From: Chryseobacterium flavum
GTDB taxonomy: Bacteria > Bacteroidota > Bacteroidia > Flavobacteriales > Weeksellaceae
Assembly: GCF_003385595.1 (NCBI RefSeq)
Contig: NZ_QNUE01000018.1
Coordinates: 1 to 63,824 of the forward strand
Length of the DNA stretch: 63,824 bases
Direction: 5' to 3'
Under the pieces are notes generated by a model that did no database searches, was not told the origin of the DNA, and was given only the letters and a program-made list of their open reading frames with translations. Made by a program: the position numbers and the translations under genes. This document shows positions 29,051-37,860 of this stretch, one piece after another. The stretch's first letter is position 1. Every line of letters begins with the position of its first letter.

Positions 29051-30021
29051 TGGTCCCTGTTTTTTAAAAGGATGTTCCTTATAATCATTTCTGCATGTAC
29101 CCTTGAGTTTTCAATGAACCACAGATGTGTATCTTTCCCTCCGCAAACTACTCCTGCAAGATAAAGGTCCGGAACATTAGTTTCCATGCTTTCCATATTG
29201 TATGTTGGATTTAGGCAGTCTCCGTTCAGTTCTATACCCGAATTAGTCAGAAAATCAAAGTCAGGAAGATACCCGGTCATAGCCAATACAAAATCATTTT
29301 CAATTTCCTGGACCTGGTTATGCTGATCTTTGAAAATAACAGACTGATCTTTAATTTCAAGGATTTCTGCATTAAAATGAGCCGTAATACTTCCTTCTGC
29401 AATTCTGTTTTCAATATCCGGTTTTACCCAATATTTAACACTTCTGGAAATTTCAGAATGCCGGATAATCATCGTTACTTCAGCTCCTTTTCTATACGTT
29501 TCAAGAGCAGCATCTACTGCAGAATTGCTGGAACCTATGACAACAACTTTTTGTCTTGCGTAGGGATATGGCTCCTTATAGTAATGTTTGACTTTTGGAA
29601 GGTCTTCACCCGGAATATGCATAAAGTTAGGAATGTCATAAAACCCAGTGGCAATAATTACGTTTTTTGCGGAATATTTTCTCTTCGTGGTTTCTATCTC
29701 AAAAAAGTCCTGGTTTTTATGAACTTTCAATACCCTTTCATAAAGGTTAATGTTCATATTCTTTTGCCTTGCTATCTCCTGGTAATATTCCAGCGCTTCC
29801 TGTCTGCCGGGTTTAGGAGCTGTAGAAATAAAAGGGATTCCGTCAATTTCAAGCTTTTCAGCAGTTGAAAAGAACCTCATATATAAGGGGTAGTGGTACA
29901 GGGAATTCACAATAGTCCCTTTTTCAATAACCAAATAGCTGAGGTTGTTTTTTTGTGCTTCAATAGCACAATTTAATCCAATAGGCCCTGCTCCGATAAT
30001 AAGAATATCCAAAACTTCCAT
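29047..30021 (-). CDS. YpdA-family FAD/NAD(P)-dependent reductase
   Basis: The 324-residue product has an FAD-binding GAGPIGLN at the N terminus and a second Rossmann motif GSSNSAVDAA (about 168-177). YpdA proteins are proposed bacillithiol-disulfide reductases in low-molecular-weight-thiol redox control. There is no CxxC active site, as expected for YpdA compared with thioredoxin reductase. It starts only a few bases after a -7 box, so its mRNA may have almost no leader. Confidence 0.88.
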   Translation of the reverse strand: MEVLDILIIGAGPIGLNCAIEAQKNNLSYLVIEKGTIVNSLYHYPLYMRFFSTAEKLEIDGIPFISTAPKPGRQEALEYYQEIARQKNMNINLYERVLKVHKNQDFFEIETTKRKYSAKNVIIATGFYDIPNFMHIPGEDLPKVKHYYKEPYPYARQKVVVIGSSNSAVDAALETYRKGAEVTMIIRHSEISRSVKYWVKPDIENRIAEGSITAHFNAEILEIKDQSVIFKDQHNQVQEIENDFVLAMTGYLPDFDFLTNSGIELNGDCLNPTYNMESMETNVPDLYLAGVVCGGKDTHLWFIENSRVHAEMIIRNILLKNRDH

Positions 30022-30025
30022 AAAA

Positions 30026-30033
30026 CAAAGGTA
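30026..30033 (-). promoter_or_regulatory. -7 box of the YpdA-type gene
   Basis: Minus-strand TACCTTTG ends 4 nt before the ATG (30021), which places the expected transcript start at or next to the start codon. No TTG at -33 is seen. Confidence 0.55.
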
Positions 30034-30175
30034 CGATGTAAACGGGAAAATGTGTAGAGATAGCTATAGATTTTTATGCAGATATAAAATAGTTAAAAAA
30101 GATTGAGGACAAAGACCGGCACTAAATTTTAGGTCAGTTAAACCTCTGTCAGGCTTTGAACTCTCATTTCATATG

Positions 30176-30196
30176 GCACCAGATTTGGTGCTTTTT
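30176..30196 (+). terminator. terminator-like hairpin upstream of a lipoprotein gene
   Basis: GCACCA (30176-30181) / TGGTGC (30186-30191), with a 4-nt loop, is followed by TTTTT. It lies in a divergent intergenic region, where no annotated plus-strand gene needs a terminator. It may end a small RNA or act as an attenuator for the gene at 30217. Confidence 0.65.
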
Positions 30197-30216
30197 ACAC
30201 ATACAAAAATTAAAAT

Positions 30217-30861
30217 ATGAAAAAACTACTTGTTACATTATCCGTTTTAGGCCTTGCAGTAGTGGCTTGTAAAAAAGAAGCCGGGAAGCCGGTTCCCAAT
30301 GAGATTGATTCCATTGCTCAGTTAAAAGAAGATAGTGCAGGAACTGTTCAGAATAAGGCAGATAAAGAAGCGGCTTTGAAAAAAGCAAATGATGAAATAT
30401 TACAAGCCTTAAAAAATAAGGACTATAAAACTTTTATTTCATGGATTCATCCTGAAAAAGGAATTCGTTTTTCGATGTATGCTTTTGTGGATTTAAAAGG
30501 TGATAAGCATTTTTCAAAAGCTGATTTTGAAAAATTTCAGCCCACAAAAACATTATTTACCTGGGGTGCAAAGGATGGATCAGGAGATCCTTACAAAACT
30601 ACCATTAATGACTATCTTCAAAAATGGGTTTTTTCCGGGGATTTTACAGCTTCTCAATATTCAGTAAATAAATTTATAGCGGGTGGAAACTCTCTGAATA
30701 ATCTGAAAGAAAGTTATCCTGCAGCGAGTTTTACAGAAAATTATATAAAAGGAAGTGAAAAAAATAGTGAGATGGATTGGAAGACACTTCGCCTTGTATT
30801 TGAAGAATTTCAAGGAAAATATTATCTGATAGCTGTTGTAAATGATCAGTGGACAATATAA
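30217..30861 (+). CDS. lipoprotein of unknown function
   Basis: The 214-residue product has a lipobox ending in C18 (LAVVAC), then a charged linker and a soluble domain with an NTF2-like flavour (KALKNKDYKTF-type start and FEEFQGKYYLIAVVNDQW end). I do not assign a function. A terminator-like hairpin precedes it and a strong terminator follows it. Confidence 0.75.
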   Translation: MKKLLVTLSVLGLAVVACKKEAGKPVPNEIDSIAQLKEDSAGTVQNKADKEAALKKANDEILQALKNKDYKTFISWIHPEKGIRFSMYAFVDLKGDKHFSKADFEKFQPTKTLFTWGAKDGSGDPYKTTINDYLQKWVFSGDFTASQYSVNKFIAGGNSLNNLKESYPAASFTENYIKGSEKNSEMDWKTLRLVFEEFQGKYYLIAVVNDQWTI

Positions 30862-30869
30862 TAAATAGG

Positions 30870-30934
30870 AAACCGGATATTGAAAACAGGGAATTGTCAT
30901 TTAATTCATTCCTTTTTTCCAATATCCGGTTTTT
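30870..30934. terminator. long-stem terminator between convergent genes
   Basis: A perfect 13-bp stem AAACCGGATATTG (30870-30882) / CAATATCCGGTTT (30920-30932) has a 37-nt loop and is followed by T. It separates the lipoprotein gene from the convergent glycosyltransferase gene. Confidence 0.8.
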
Positions 30935-30937
30935 ATG

Positions 30938-32224
30938 CTATAGAATCTCTGTAAGCTTTTTTGTCAGGTTCCTTCTTGAAAACTGCTCTATATGCCGGGT
31001 ATTCTCGGAAAGATTTCCATTTTTCCAGAATTCAAATTTTTCCAGTATAAATTGTTTTACAGCATCAGAGTCCTGATATCTGAAGTGCTTTCCTGCATAG
31101 GTTTCCTGTAAAATTTTGTCAACATCAGCCTTATCCGGACCAAAAGAGAGGATCTGTTTTCCGGAGGCCAGATATTCAAATATCTTTCCGGGAATAATTC
31201 CTTTTGAAGATTCATCTGGAAAATTAGTAATAAGTAAAATATCAGAATTCTGCATCTCCTCAACAGCTCTTGCATGGGTCAGGTATCCCAGGTTTATTAT
31301 ATGATTTTTGAGAGCTGAACTTTCAAGAGAAGCTAAAATTTTATCATCAATCCTTCCTGCAAATTTTAAAGAGAAATGTTTTGCAAATTCTATATTCTCT
31401 TTTACCAGTTCGTTAAGAACTTTCCATAGATTTTCCGGATTTCTTAGTTGTTCCAGGACACCAATATAGCTTAATATAAATGTTTTGCTATTTTTTGCTT
31501 CCGTCTTTTTACCTGAATCACTCTCATCGAATCCGTTGGTGATACAGACTGCATTTGCTCCTCCCTTACGAAAGTTCTCAGCATCAGTATAACTGGTTGC
31601 CAGAACAATGTCTGCATTTTTAAAGACAGCACTTTCCAGCTGACGATGTTTTTTATCGGAACTTTTTGTTAATTTTAAATGTTTGTAATAAGAGATTTCT
31701 GTCCATGGATCGCGAAAATCTGCAATCCATTTTAATTTGGAAAATTTATTTTTAAGACTCAATCCAATCAGGTGTAAGGAGTGGGGAGGGCCGGAAGTGA
31801 CTATTGTATCTATTTTATTCTCTTTGAGATACTTCTCCAGAAATTTAACAGAAGGCTTTACCCAGAAGACTCTTGCATCCGGAATAAAAAAATTTCCTCT
31901 TACCCAGATAGAAAGTTTAGATTTCCAGCTTTGGTTTTCTCCGACATCAAACTGCCCGGCCTTAAACTTTTTATTGCTTTTGTTCAGCTTTTCAGCCAAT
32001 TGATAGGGTTCCCAGATCTTTGTTCTGATGATTTCAATATCTTCCGGAACCTCAGCTATAAGACTTTCATCCAATAAAGGATAGCTGGGGTTTTCAGGAG
32101 TAAAAATTACAGGTTTCCAGCCAAAATCAGGTAAATATTTGGCAAATTTAAGCCACCTTTGAACACCAGGGCCTCCCGCAGGAGGCCAGTAATAGGTGAT
32201 AATCAATATCTTCTTCTGTTCCAT
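30938..32224 (-). CDS. GT4-type glycosyltransferase
   Basis: The 428-residue product begins with WPPAGGPGVQRWLKFAKYL, a common N-terminal motif in GT4 enzymes. The C-terminal Rossmann domain holds the donor-binding segment (GKIFEYLASGKQILSFGP). It probably transfers a sugar to a cell-envelope glycan. It overlaps the upstream YfhO-like gene by 1 nt (TAATG), so the two are translationally coupled. Confidence 0.9.
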   Translation of the reverse strand: MEQKKILIITYYWPPAGGPGVQRWLKFAKYLPDFGWKPVIFTPENPSYPLLDESLIAEVPEDIEIIRTKIWEPYQLAEKLNKSNKKFKAGQFDVGENQSWKSKLSIWVRGNFFIPDARVFWVKPSVKFLEKYLKENKIDTIVTSGPPHSLHLIGLSLKNKFSKLKWIADFRDPWTEISYYKHLKLTKSSDKKHRQLESAVFKNADIVLATSYTDAENFRKGGANAVCITNGFDESDSGKKTEAKNSKTFILSYIGVLEQLRNPENLWKVLNELVKENIEFAKHFSLKFAGRIDDKILASLESSALKNHIINLGYLTHARAVEEMQNSDILLITNFPDESSKGIIPGKIFEYLASGKQILSFGPDKADVDKILQETYAGKHFRYQDSDAVKQFILEKFEFWKNGNLSENTRHIEQFSRRNLTKKLTEIL

Positions 32225-34767
32225 TAATCAGCATTAAACTGTTTCAGGTTGTTCTTTTTTCTTGTTTTTTTCATCCGGAAAATTCCAAAAGCACTCAGTA
32301 CAATAAATATTCCGAAGGCAATAAGTGACATCCATTTTCCTCTTTCAATCACTTCAGGCTCGAAAATCATCCTGATATGATGGTTTCCTGCCGGGACATG
32401 TACGGCACGAAGCAGATAATCTGCTTTGATATAGGGAACCTCTTTTTCATCAACCAGGACTTTCCAGCCATGGGGATAATAGATCTCAGAGAATACTGCT
32501 AGTTGAGGTGTTTTGGACTGGGATTTAAATTCCAATTCATTAGGCTGATATTTGGTAAGAGTGATGAATGCCGTAGAATCTGCCTGAACAGGTTTATTGT
32601 CAAAATAAGACTTATCAGAAGATGCAATTACAGCCGTTTTCTTACTGTTTATTGTCCCAATGGATTTAATTTCTTCATTAGGAGTATTTACAAATTTCAG
32701 GTCACTGACAAACCAGGCATTTCCGTTCGCATTTGGATTCGGCATTGCCTGAGGCTGTTCAGGTCCGCCTACAACCCAATATTTTGCATTTAAAAGATTC
32801 AGAACATTCGGAACCTTTACAGAATCCATTATCTGGAAATATTCGTTGATAACATCGTCATATCTTCTCAGTTTCACTGCATGATAGCCTCCGATAGAAG
32901 ATTTGAAATATGAGGTATTGGTCTCACTGAATGTTCCCAGAATATTGTTAAAAATCCTATAATGACCTTTGTCTTTTTCAGCGATGGTTTCTAATGTTTT
33001 GTTAACATTCACGCTGGACAGAATAGAAGAAAGATTCGGATTAGCCTGAACCTTCTCGGCCAGAAGATCTGAACTTTCTGTCTGAAAAGGATTTTCAGCA
33101 AAAATTTTGTCTACATAATTTTCATCATTCAGATAACGCTTGTTAACAGTCCACAGGTCGAATAAGCTCACTATTCCAATGACCAGCAAAGCAATATTCT
33201 GACTTAATTTCTTCTTTAAGCTTAAGAACAAAACAGCAGCGGTAATGGCTACATATATAAATGCTTTGATTGCATCTATTCTAAACAGCTTATATCTTTC
33301 CTCCACCAGATAGTCAAGAAGGAAAGGTGGGAAATATGTTTTCTCACTTGCTGTAGCAAATCCTAACAGTGATTTTCCGAAGATCAGAAGAATAAGGAGT
33401 AAACCTAATGTTCCTCCACCTACATAAAGAAGAATTTTCTGTTTATATTCTTCTGTAAGTTTTTCATCCGTAAAGAACCTGTACAATCCCAGGATAGCGA
33501 TCAAAGGGAATAATAATTCCACCACTACAAGGATTGAAGAAGGCGCTCTGAATTTATTATAAAACGGAACATAATCAATAAAGAAATCCGATAACGGCAT
33601 GAAATTACTTCCCCATGCCAATAAAATAGTAAGAATTGATGCTCCGAGGATCCAGTAACGGTATTTTTTCGATGCAAAGAAGAATCCTAAAACAGCCAGA
33701 AAACAAACAATAGCTCCCTGATACGCTGGTCCGGATGTTCCCGGCTGATCCCCCCAATACGTCATCCCGCTGAACCCTTTTGAAATTCTGTCCATTTCAG
33801 CCTGTGAACCAACATTTTCCTGAACAAGTTCCTGTACCCTGTTCATCATTTCCTTACCTTCAGGTTCCTGGCTTCCGCCACCCATCAGCCTTGGAATAAA
33901 AAGATTTAATGTTTCCAGCTGGCCATAACTCCACATCAGCATACTTTCCTTATCCATTCCGGATTTCCCGGAAGTATGGCTGTCATTGGTTAAGATCTGT
34001 TTTCCACGAACGGTCTCTTTTATATATTCAGCGTTAGCCATGATCCTTTGTGAGTTCATTCCAACCCCGATAACACAGGAGGCAGCAATAATTCCTGATG
34101 AAATAAGAAAATGTTTCACCGGAGTCTTTTTCTGAATAACCCGGATCAGCTCAGAAAGGAATAAAAAGCCTAAAGCCAGAAACAGATAATACGTCATCTG
34201 CGGATGATTCGCTGCAATCTGGAGCCCCATGAAAAGGGTAGTGACAATGAATCCCCAGATATATTGTTTCCGGATATAAACCAATAAAATTCCGGCCAGA
34301 AGCGGAGCAAAATATTCAATGGTATTGACCTTACCATTGTGTCCGGCAGCAATGATAATATAAAAATAGGTCGATAATCCAAAGAAAGTAGCTCCTAGTA
34401 AGGCATATTTCCAATTTCTGACAACCACCATTCCCAGGAGGAAGAAGCCTGCAAAAAGCAGAAACAGATAATTAACCGGTCTGGGCAGAAAATTCAGATT
34501 GCTGTCAATTTTCTTGATGATATCACCTTTGAACTGGCTTCCCATCTGGTAAGTGGGCATTCCTCCAAACATGGAATCGCTCCAGTAAGTTTCATTTCCG
34601 GTCTCTGCCCTATAGTCGAGCAGTTCTTTTGCTCCTCCTCTGTATTGCACAATATCATGCTGGAAAAGCTGTTTTCCTGTAAATACAGGAGTGGAGTATA
34701 GAAATGCTAAAACTATAAATACAACTAATGAAATAGCAATATAAATTAAGTTTTTATTTTTCGCCAT
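32224..34767 (-). CDS. YfhO-like polytopic membrane protein
   Basis: The 847-residue product has about 13-14 predicted membrane helices in the first two thirds, a large extracytoplasmic domain (about 560-800) and a last helix near residue 815. The layout matches the YfhO family, whose members are linked to glycosylation of envelope polymers. The adjacent glycosyltransferase fits this role. Confidence 0.88.
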   Translation of the reverse strand: MAKNKNLIYIAISLVVFIVLAFLYSTPVFTGKQLFQHDIVQYRGGAKELLDYRAETGNETYWSDSMFGGMPTYQMGSQFKGDIIKKIDSNLNFLPRPVNYLFLLFAGFFLLGMVVVRNWKYALLGATFFGLSTYFYIIIAAGHNGKVNTIEYFAPLLAGILLVYIRKQYIWGFIVTTLFMGLQIAANHPQMTYYLFLALGFLFLSELIRVIQKKTPVKHFLISSGIIAASCVIGVGMNSQRIMANAEYIKETVRGKQILTNDSHTSGKSGMDKESMLMWSYGQLETLNLFIPRLMGGGSQEPEGKEMMNRVQELVQENVGSQAEMDRISKGFSGMTYWGDQPGTSGPAYQGAIVCFLAVLGFFFASKKYRYWILGASILTILLAWGSNFMPLSDFFIDYVPFYNKFRAPSSILVVVELLFPLIAILGLYRFFTDEKLTEEYKQKILLYVGGGTLGLLLILLIFGKSLLGFATASEKTYFPPFLLDYLVEERYKLFRIDAIKAFIYVAITAAVLFLSLKKKLSQNIALLVIGIVSLFDLWTVNKRYLNDENYVDKIFAENPFQTESSDLLAEKVQANPNLSSILSSVNVNKTLETIAEKDKGHYRIFNNILGTFSETNTSYFKSSIGGYHAVKLRRYDDVINEYFQIMDSVKVPNVLNLLNAKYWVVGGPEQPQAMPNPNANGNAWFVSDLKFVNTPNEEIKSIGTINSKKTAVIASSDKSYFDNKPVQADSTAFITLTKYQPNELEFKSQSKTPQLAVFSEIYYPHGWKVLVDEKEVPYIKADYLLRAVHVPAGNHHIRMIFEPEVIERGKWMSLIAFGIFIVLSAFGIFRMKKTRKKNNLKQFNAD

Positions 34768-34797
34768 GCTGGTTATTATCTTTTATGTCCTGGATTG

Positions 34798-35025
34798 TTA
34801 CCTTTTGTCATTACCCTCTTTTACCTCCTCATAGTCTACCGTTTCAGCATCCCATTTGAGGTTTTGGTTATTATTTTTATTTGAATTACGAACACCCTGC
34901 TGGGCATTATCTGAGTTATTATTGAACCGGTATCCGTAAAAAGTCTTAAAGAATATCCTTTTCAGAATATTCCAGACAAAGAAAATAATAATAGCAGAGA
35001 GTACTAACTCAAGAATGTACTTCAT
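34798..35025 (-). CDS. DUF4834-type small membrane protein
   Basis: The 75-residue product has one N-terminal helix (LVLSAIIIFFVWNILKRIFF) and a charged, Asn-rich tail. Its length and the KFYG..F pattern fit the DUF4834 family of Flavobacteriia. Function is unknown. It lies 30 nt upstream of the YfhO-like gene on the same strand. Confidence 0.7.
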   Translation of the reverse strand: MKYILELVLSAIIIFFVWNILKRIFFKTFYGYRFNNNSDNAQQGVRNSNKNNNQNLKWDAETVDYEEVKEGNDKR

Positions 35026-35137
35026 AATAAAATTTATTTAAGATTTTAAGTTTAAGGCTGTTGGTTAAGAACTATTTAGTAATTAAATAAATTCTCAGAC
35101 TCTCAGTCTTTTTAACTTCCAAACCCTTTAACTTCAA

Positions 35138-36187
35138 TTATTTTGCAGAAGGATTCACCATTACAGATGATTTTGAAACACTTTTCATAGACTGTGATTG
35201 TTTTCCGTCAGAAATGGTTTCTATTTGCGTTGTCACCACATTGATATTCTGGTTAGTGATCCAGCCTGTGCTTTGGTCAAATTTAATGGTCCCGTTCTGG
35301 GCAAGCTCACTGCTTAAACTGTGAGTAATTGGTCCTTGTGTTTTCTTTTCTGTTTTTTTAGGAATTCCACCGGTTACTGTAATTTCTGCAGCTCCATTTC
35401 CCAGGCTCTTTAAAACATAGTTTGAAGTTACTTTAATGGCTCCGCTTGCATCTGCATTTTCAGTGGTTGTCCATTTTTCGCCGATCTTGGCACCTTTCTT
35501 AGGAATAATGGTCAGGTTTTTATTGAACTGGTCTTTCAGTACCTTTTCATTGAACGTTTCTTTAAGACTGGCTATTACACTTGCTTTTTCATTGGCATCC
35601 TTAATCAGGGTTCCTATAGCATTGGAAATTTTAGTATATACAGCATCAAAGCCGGTGATGGAAATAACATTCCCTTTTGTATCCATTTTCATGGTCAGTT
35701 TATTTCCCGTAAGAGCCCTGTTGATATTCCAGATCATCTTAAGATCATCTTCTTTAGGGATCGGAAGCTTGGTATCTACAACAATTGTTTTTCCCTGGGC
35801 AGACTGAGAGCTTCTTTTGGCTACAAGATTCAGGGTCATGTCATAAACATTTCCTTTGATATCATTTACCGTGAAATTCATTTCATCTGTAGACTCACTG
35901 GTGGCTGTGATAGATTTTCCCTGAGGGTCTGTCATTGTTTTTACATCTCTCTGGTATGTTGTAAGAGGATATGTTTTTCCTTTTTCAAGTTTAAAAGTCT
36001 GAGTAATAATTCCTGCTGAATCCCTGATTGCCGGATTTTCAGCAACTTTTGCTACCGAATCAGCAGGTACTTCTACAGTAATAGTTTTTCCTGTTTTAGG
36101 ATCTACTTTTGTTACGGTTGCTGTTTCTTTTTTACATGATACAAGAGCTATAGATGAGATTAGCGCTAATGCTGCTATGTTTTTCAT
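35138..36187 (-). CDS. DUF6263-type lipoprotein
   Basis: The 349-residue product has lipobox cysteine C19 (IALVSC), then a long beta-rich domain (TYPLTTYQRDVKTMTDPQG). I assign it to the DUF6263 family of Bacteroidota envelope lipoproteins by style. Its function is not known. It sits between rlmB and the DUF4834 gene on the minus strand. Confidence 0.7.
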   Translation of the reverse strand: MKNIAALALISSIALVSCKKETATVTKVDPKTGKTITVEVPADSVAKVAENPAIRDSAGIITQTFKLEKGKTYPLTTYQRDVKTMTDPQGKSITATSESTDEMNFTVNDIKGNVYDMTLNLVAKRSSQSAQGKTIVVDTKLPIPKEDDLKMIWNINRALTGNKLTMKMDTKGNVISITGFDAVYTKISNAIGTLIKDANEKASVIASLKETFNEKVLKDQFNKNLTIIPKKGAKIGEKWTTTENADASGAIKVTSNYVLKSLGNGAAEITVTGGIPKKTEKKTQGPITHSLSSELAQNGTIKFDQSTGWITNQNINVVTTQIETISDGKQSQSMKSVSKSSVMVNPSAK

Positions 36188-36221
36188 TTTCTAATTTTTT
36201 AATGTTGTGTTATCGAATAAT

Positions 36222-36959
36222 TTATTTCAGAATTTTCTGTCTTACCGCTTCATAAAGAATGGCTCCACAGGCGACAGAAACATTTAAAGATTGTGTTTTT
36301 CCTTCAATAGGAAGTTTTATTTTTTCATCCGAATGATGTAATACTTCTTTGGAAATTCCTGTTTCCTCATTTCCCATAACAATAGCGCAAGGCTCCGTAA
36401 AGTTTACATCATAAATCAGCTTTTGTGCTTTTTCGCTGGCTGAGAATACAGTGATCCCACTTTGCTGCAGAAAATCCACTGTATGGGCAAGGTTATTTTC
36501 TTTGCATATCTTAATATTATAAATAGCTCCGGCTGATGTTTTTATTGCGTCAGAATTGATGGGAGCTGCACCTTTCTCCGGAATGATTACAGCATCAATG
36601 CCTACACATTCTGCTGTTCTGCAGATAGCCCCGAAATTTCTTACATCCGTAAGCCTGTCAAGGATTAGCAGGAAAGGAGTTTTTCCTTCCTCGAATAATT
36701 GTGGGACGATATCTTCTACTTTATAAAACGGAACATCCGAAATAAAAGCAACTACACCCTGATGGTTTTTTCTTGTAAAACGGTTCAGCTTTTCAACAGG
36801 AACATAGTTGGGACGGATTTTATTTTTCGCTAAAATGGCTTTCAGTTCAGCATAAATAGGACCCTGAAGTGCATTTTGCACAAAGATCTTGTCAATCGTT
36901 TTTCCCGCTTCAATTGCTTCAATCACGGGACGCAGCCCGAAAATAAAATCGTCTTTCAT
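36222..36959 (-). CDS. rlmB: 23S rRNA (guanosine-2'-O-)-methyltransferase RlmB
   Basis: The 245-residue product has an N-terminal SpoU substrate-binding domain (about 1-75, starts FIFGLRPVIEAI) and a C-terminal SPOUT fold. Key motifs are RNFGAICRTAE, VMGNEETGIS and LPIEGKTQSLNVSVACGAILYE. RlmB methylates G2251 of 23S rRNA. The length is normal. Confidence 0.95.
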   Translation of the reverse strand: MKDDFIFGLRPVIEAIEAGKTIDKIFVQNALQGPIYAELKAILAKNKIRPNYVPVEKLNRFTRKNHQGVVAFISDVPFYKVEDIVPQLFEEGKTPFLLILDRLTDVRNFGAICRTAECVGIDAVIIPEKGAAPINSDAIKTSAGAIYNIKICKENNLAHTVDFLQQSGITVFSASEKAQKLIYDVNFTEPCAIVMGNEETGISKEVLHHSDEKIKLPIEGKTQSLNVSVACGAILYEAVRQKILK

Positions 36960-37068
36960 TGAGTTGTTTAAAAATTTTATGTTTAAGGTTTAAAACATAT
37001 GCCTTACACCTCTTAAATCTGTTGTTTTTAACTATTTTATAAAGAGATTCTCTTTAAATCCGGAATAT

Positions 37069-37539
37069 TTAATACTTTTCTCCTAAAATGGCTCTTTTCT
37101 GTGCCATCGCATAGCCATAGTGAAGGCTTTCATGCATATTGTTAAAGATAATAGCATCCTGTATGCTTTTCAGGTCCATTCCGAAACTTGTTGTATAAGG
37201 AGTGTAATCCGAAAAGAAATCACTGTCATAATCCTTCATTAGGATCTTTGATGTCTCGGTAAGTAAAAATTCTAAATCTTCCACTTCCGATTTTTGGACA
37301 TTCAGATTAGGTAAAGTCCCTTTTTTATAAGTCTCAATCCAGTATTTATCAATACGGAAGGGATTTCCGCTTAAATAATAATGCAGAAGCTGTTGTGTGG
37401 CTACAGTGTGTGCAATGTTCCAGTATATATTATTGTTGAAACCGTCAGGAATCAGCAGAAGATCTTCATGCGAAGTGTTCTGCAGGATATCCAAAAGGTT
37501 CTTTCTAACTTGTCTGTGTGCTTGAAAATGATAATTCAT
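37069..37539 (-). CDS. DinB family protein
   Basis: The product (156 residues from the ATG at 37539; an upstream TTG frame exists) is a four-helix-bundle DinB protein. Possible metal-binding histidines lie in WNIAHTVATQQLLHYYL and NNMHESLHYGYAMA. Such proteins are often thiol transferases or damage-inducible proteins. Role unknown here. Confidence 0.8.
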   Translation of the reverse strand: MNYHFQAHRQVRKNLLDILQNTSHEDLLLIPDGFNNNIYWNIAHTVATQQLLHYYLSGNPFRIDKYWIETYKKGTLPNLNVQKSEVEDLEFLLTETSKILMKDYDSDFFSDYTPYTTSFGMDLKSIQDAIIFNNMHESLHYGYAMAQKRAILGEKY

Positions 37540-37560
37540 TTTTGCAGAATTTTTAATCTC

Positions 37561-37591
37561 CAAAAATAGTTTAATAAACTGGAAATGACAA
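37561..37591 (-). promoter_or_regulatory. promoter of the DinB gene
   Basis: On the minus strand TTG (37591-37589), a 20-nt spacer and TATTTTTG (37568-37561) match the Bacteroidota promoter TTG-N19/20-TAnnTTTG. The ATG is 22 nt downstream of the -7 box. It lies in the gene-free stretch 37540-37860, which otherwise holds only the terminator at 37768. Confidence 0.75.
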
Positions 37592-37761
37592 TTTTTTGGG
37601 TGGGGGATTAAAGTTAAAGTTTTTTAACTATTCAAAAAAAGAATTAATTATTGTTCTTTTTTTTGAATTTCTTATTGAAATACAAGCGCTAAAAAGTTTG
37701 ATAGATATATATTCTGTTTCGTTACAATTTTAAATAGTATCGACGAACAGTAAGTAATGTC

Positions 37762-37800
37762 AATATAAAACCCTCCTTCAGAAAATCTTTGGGAGGGTTT
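37762..37800 (-). terminator. terminator of the PNGase F-like gene
   Basis: Read on the minus strand, AAACCCTCC (37800-37792) pairs with GGAGGGTTT (37776-37768) and is followed by TATATTG. It is 60 nt past the stop codon of the PNGase F-like gene. Confidence 0.75.
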
Positions 37801-37860
37801 GTTATCGTTTATATTATATTTTTACAGAACATTCTTATTGCTGGGAAGGCTGATATTTCA

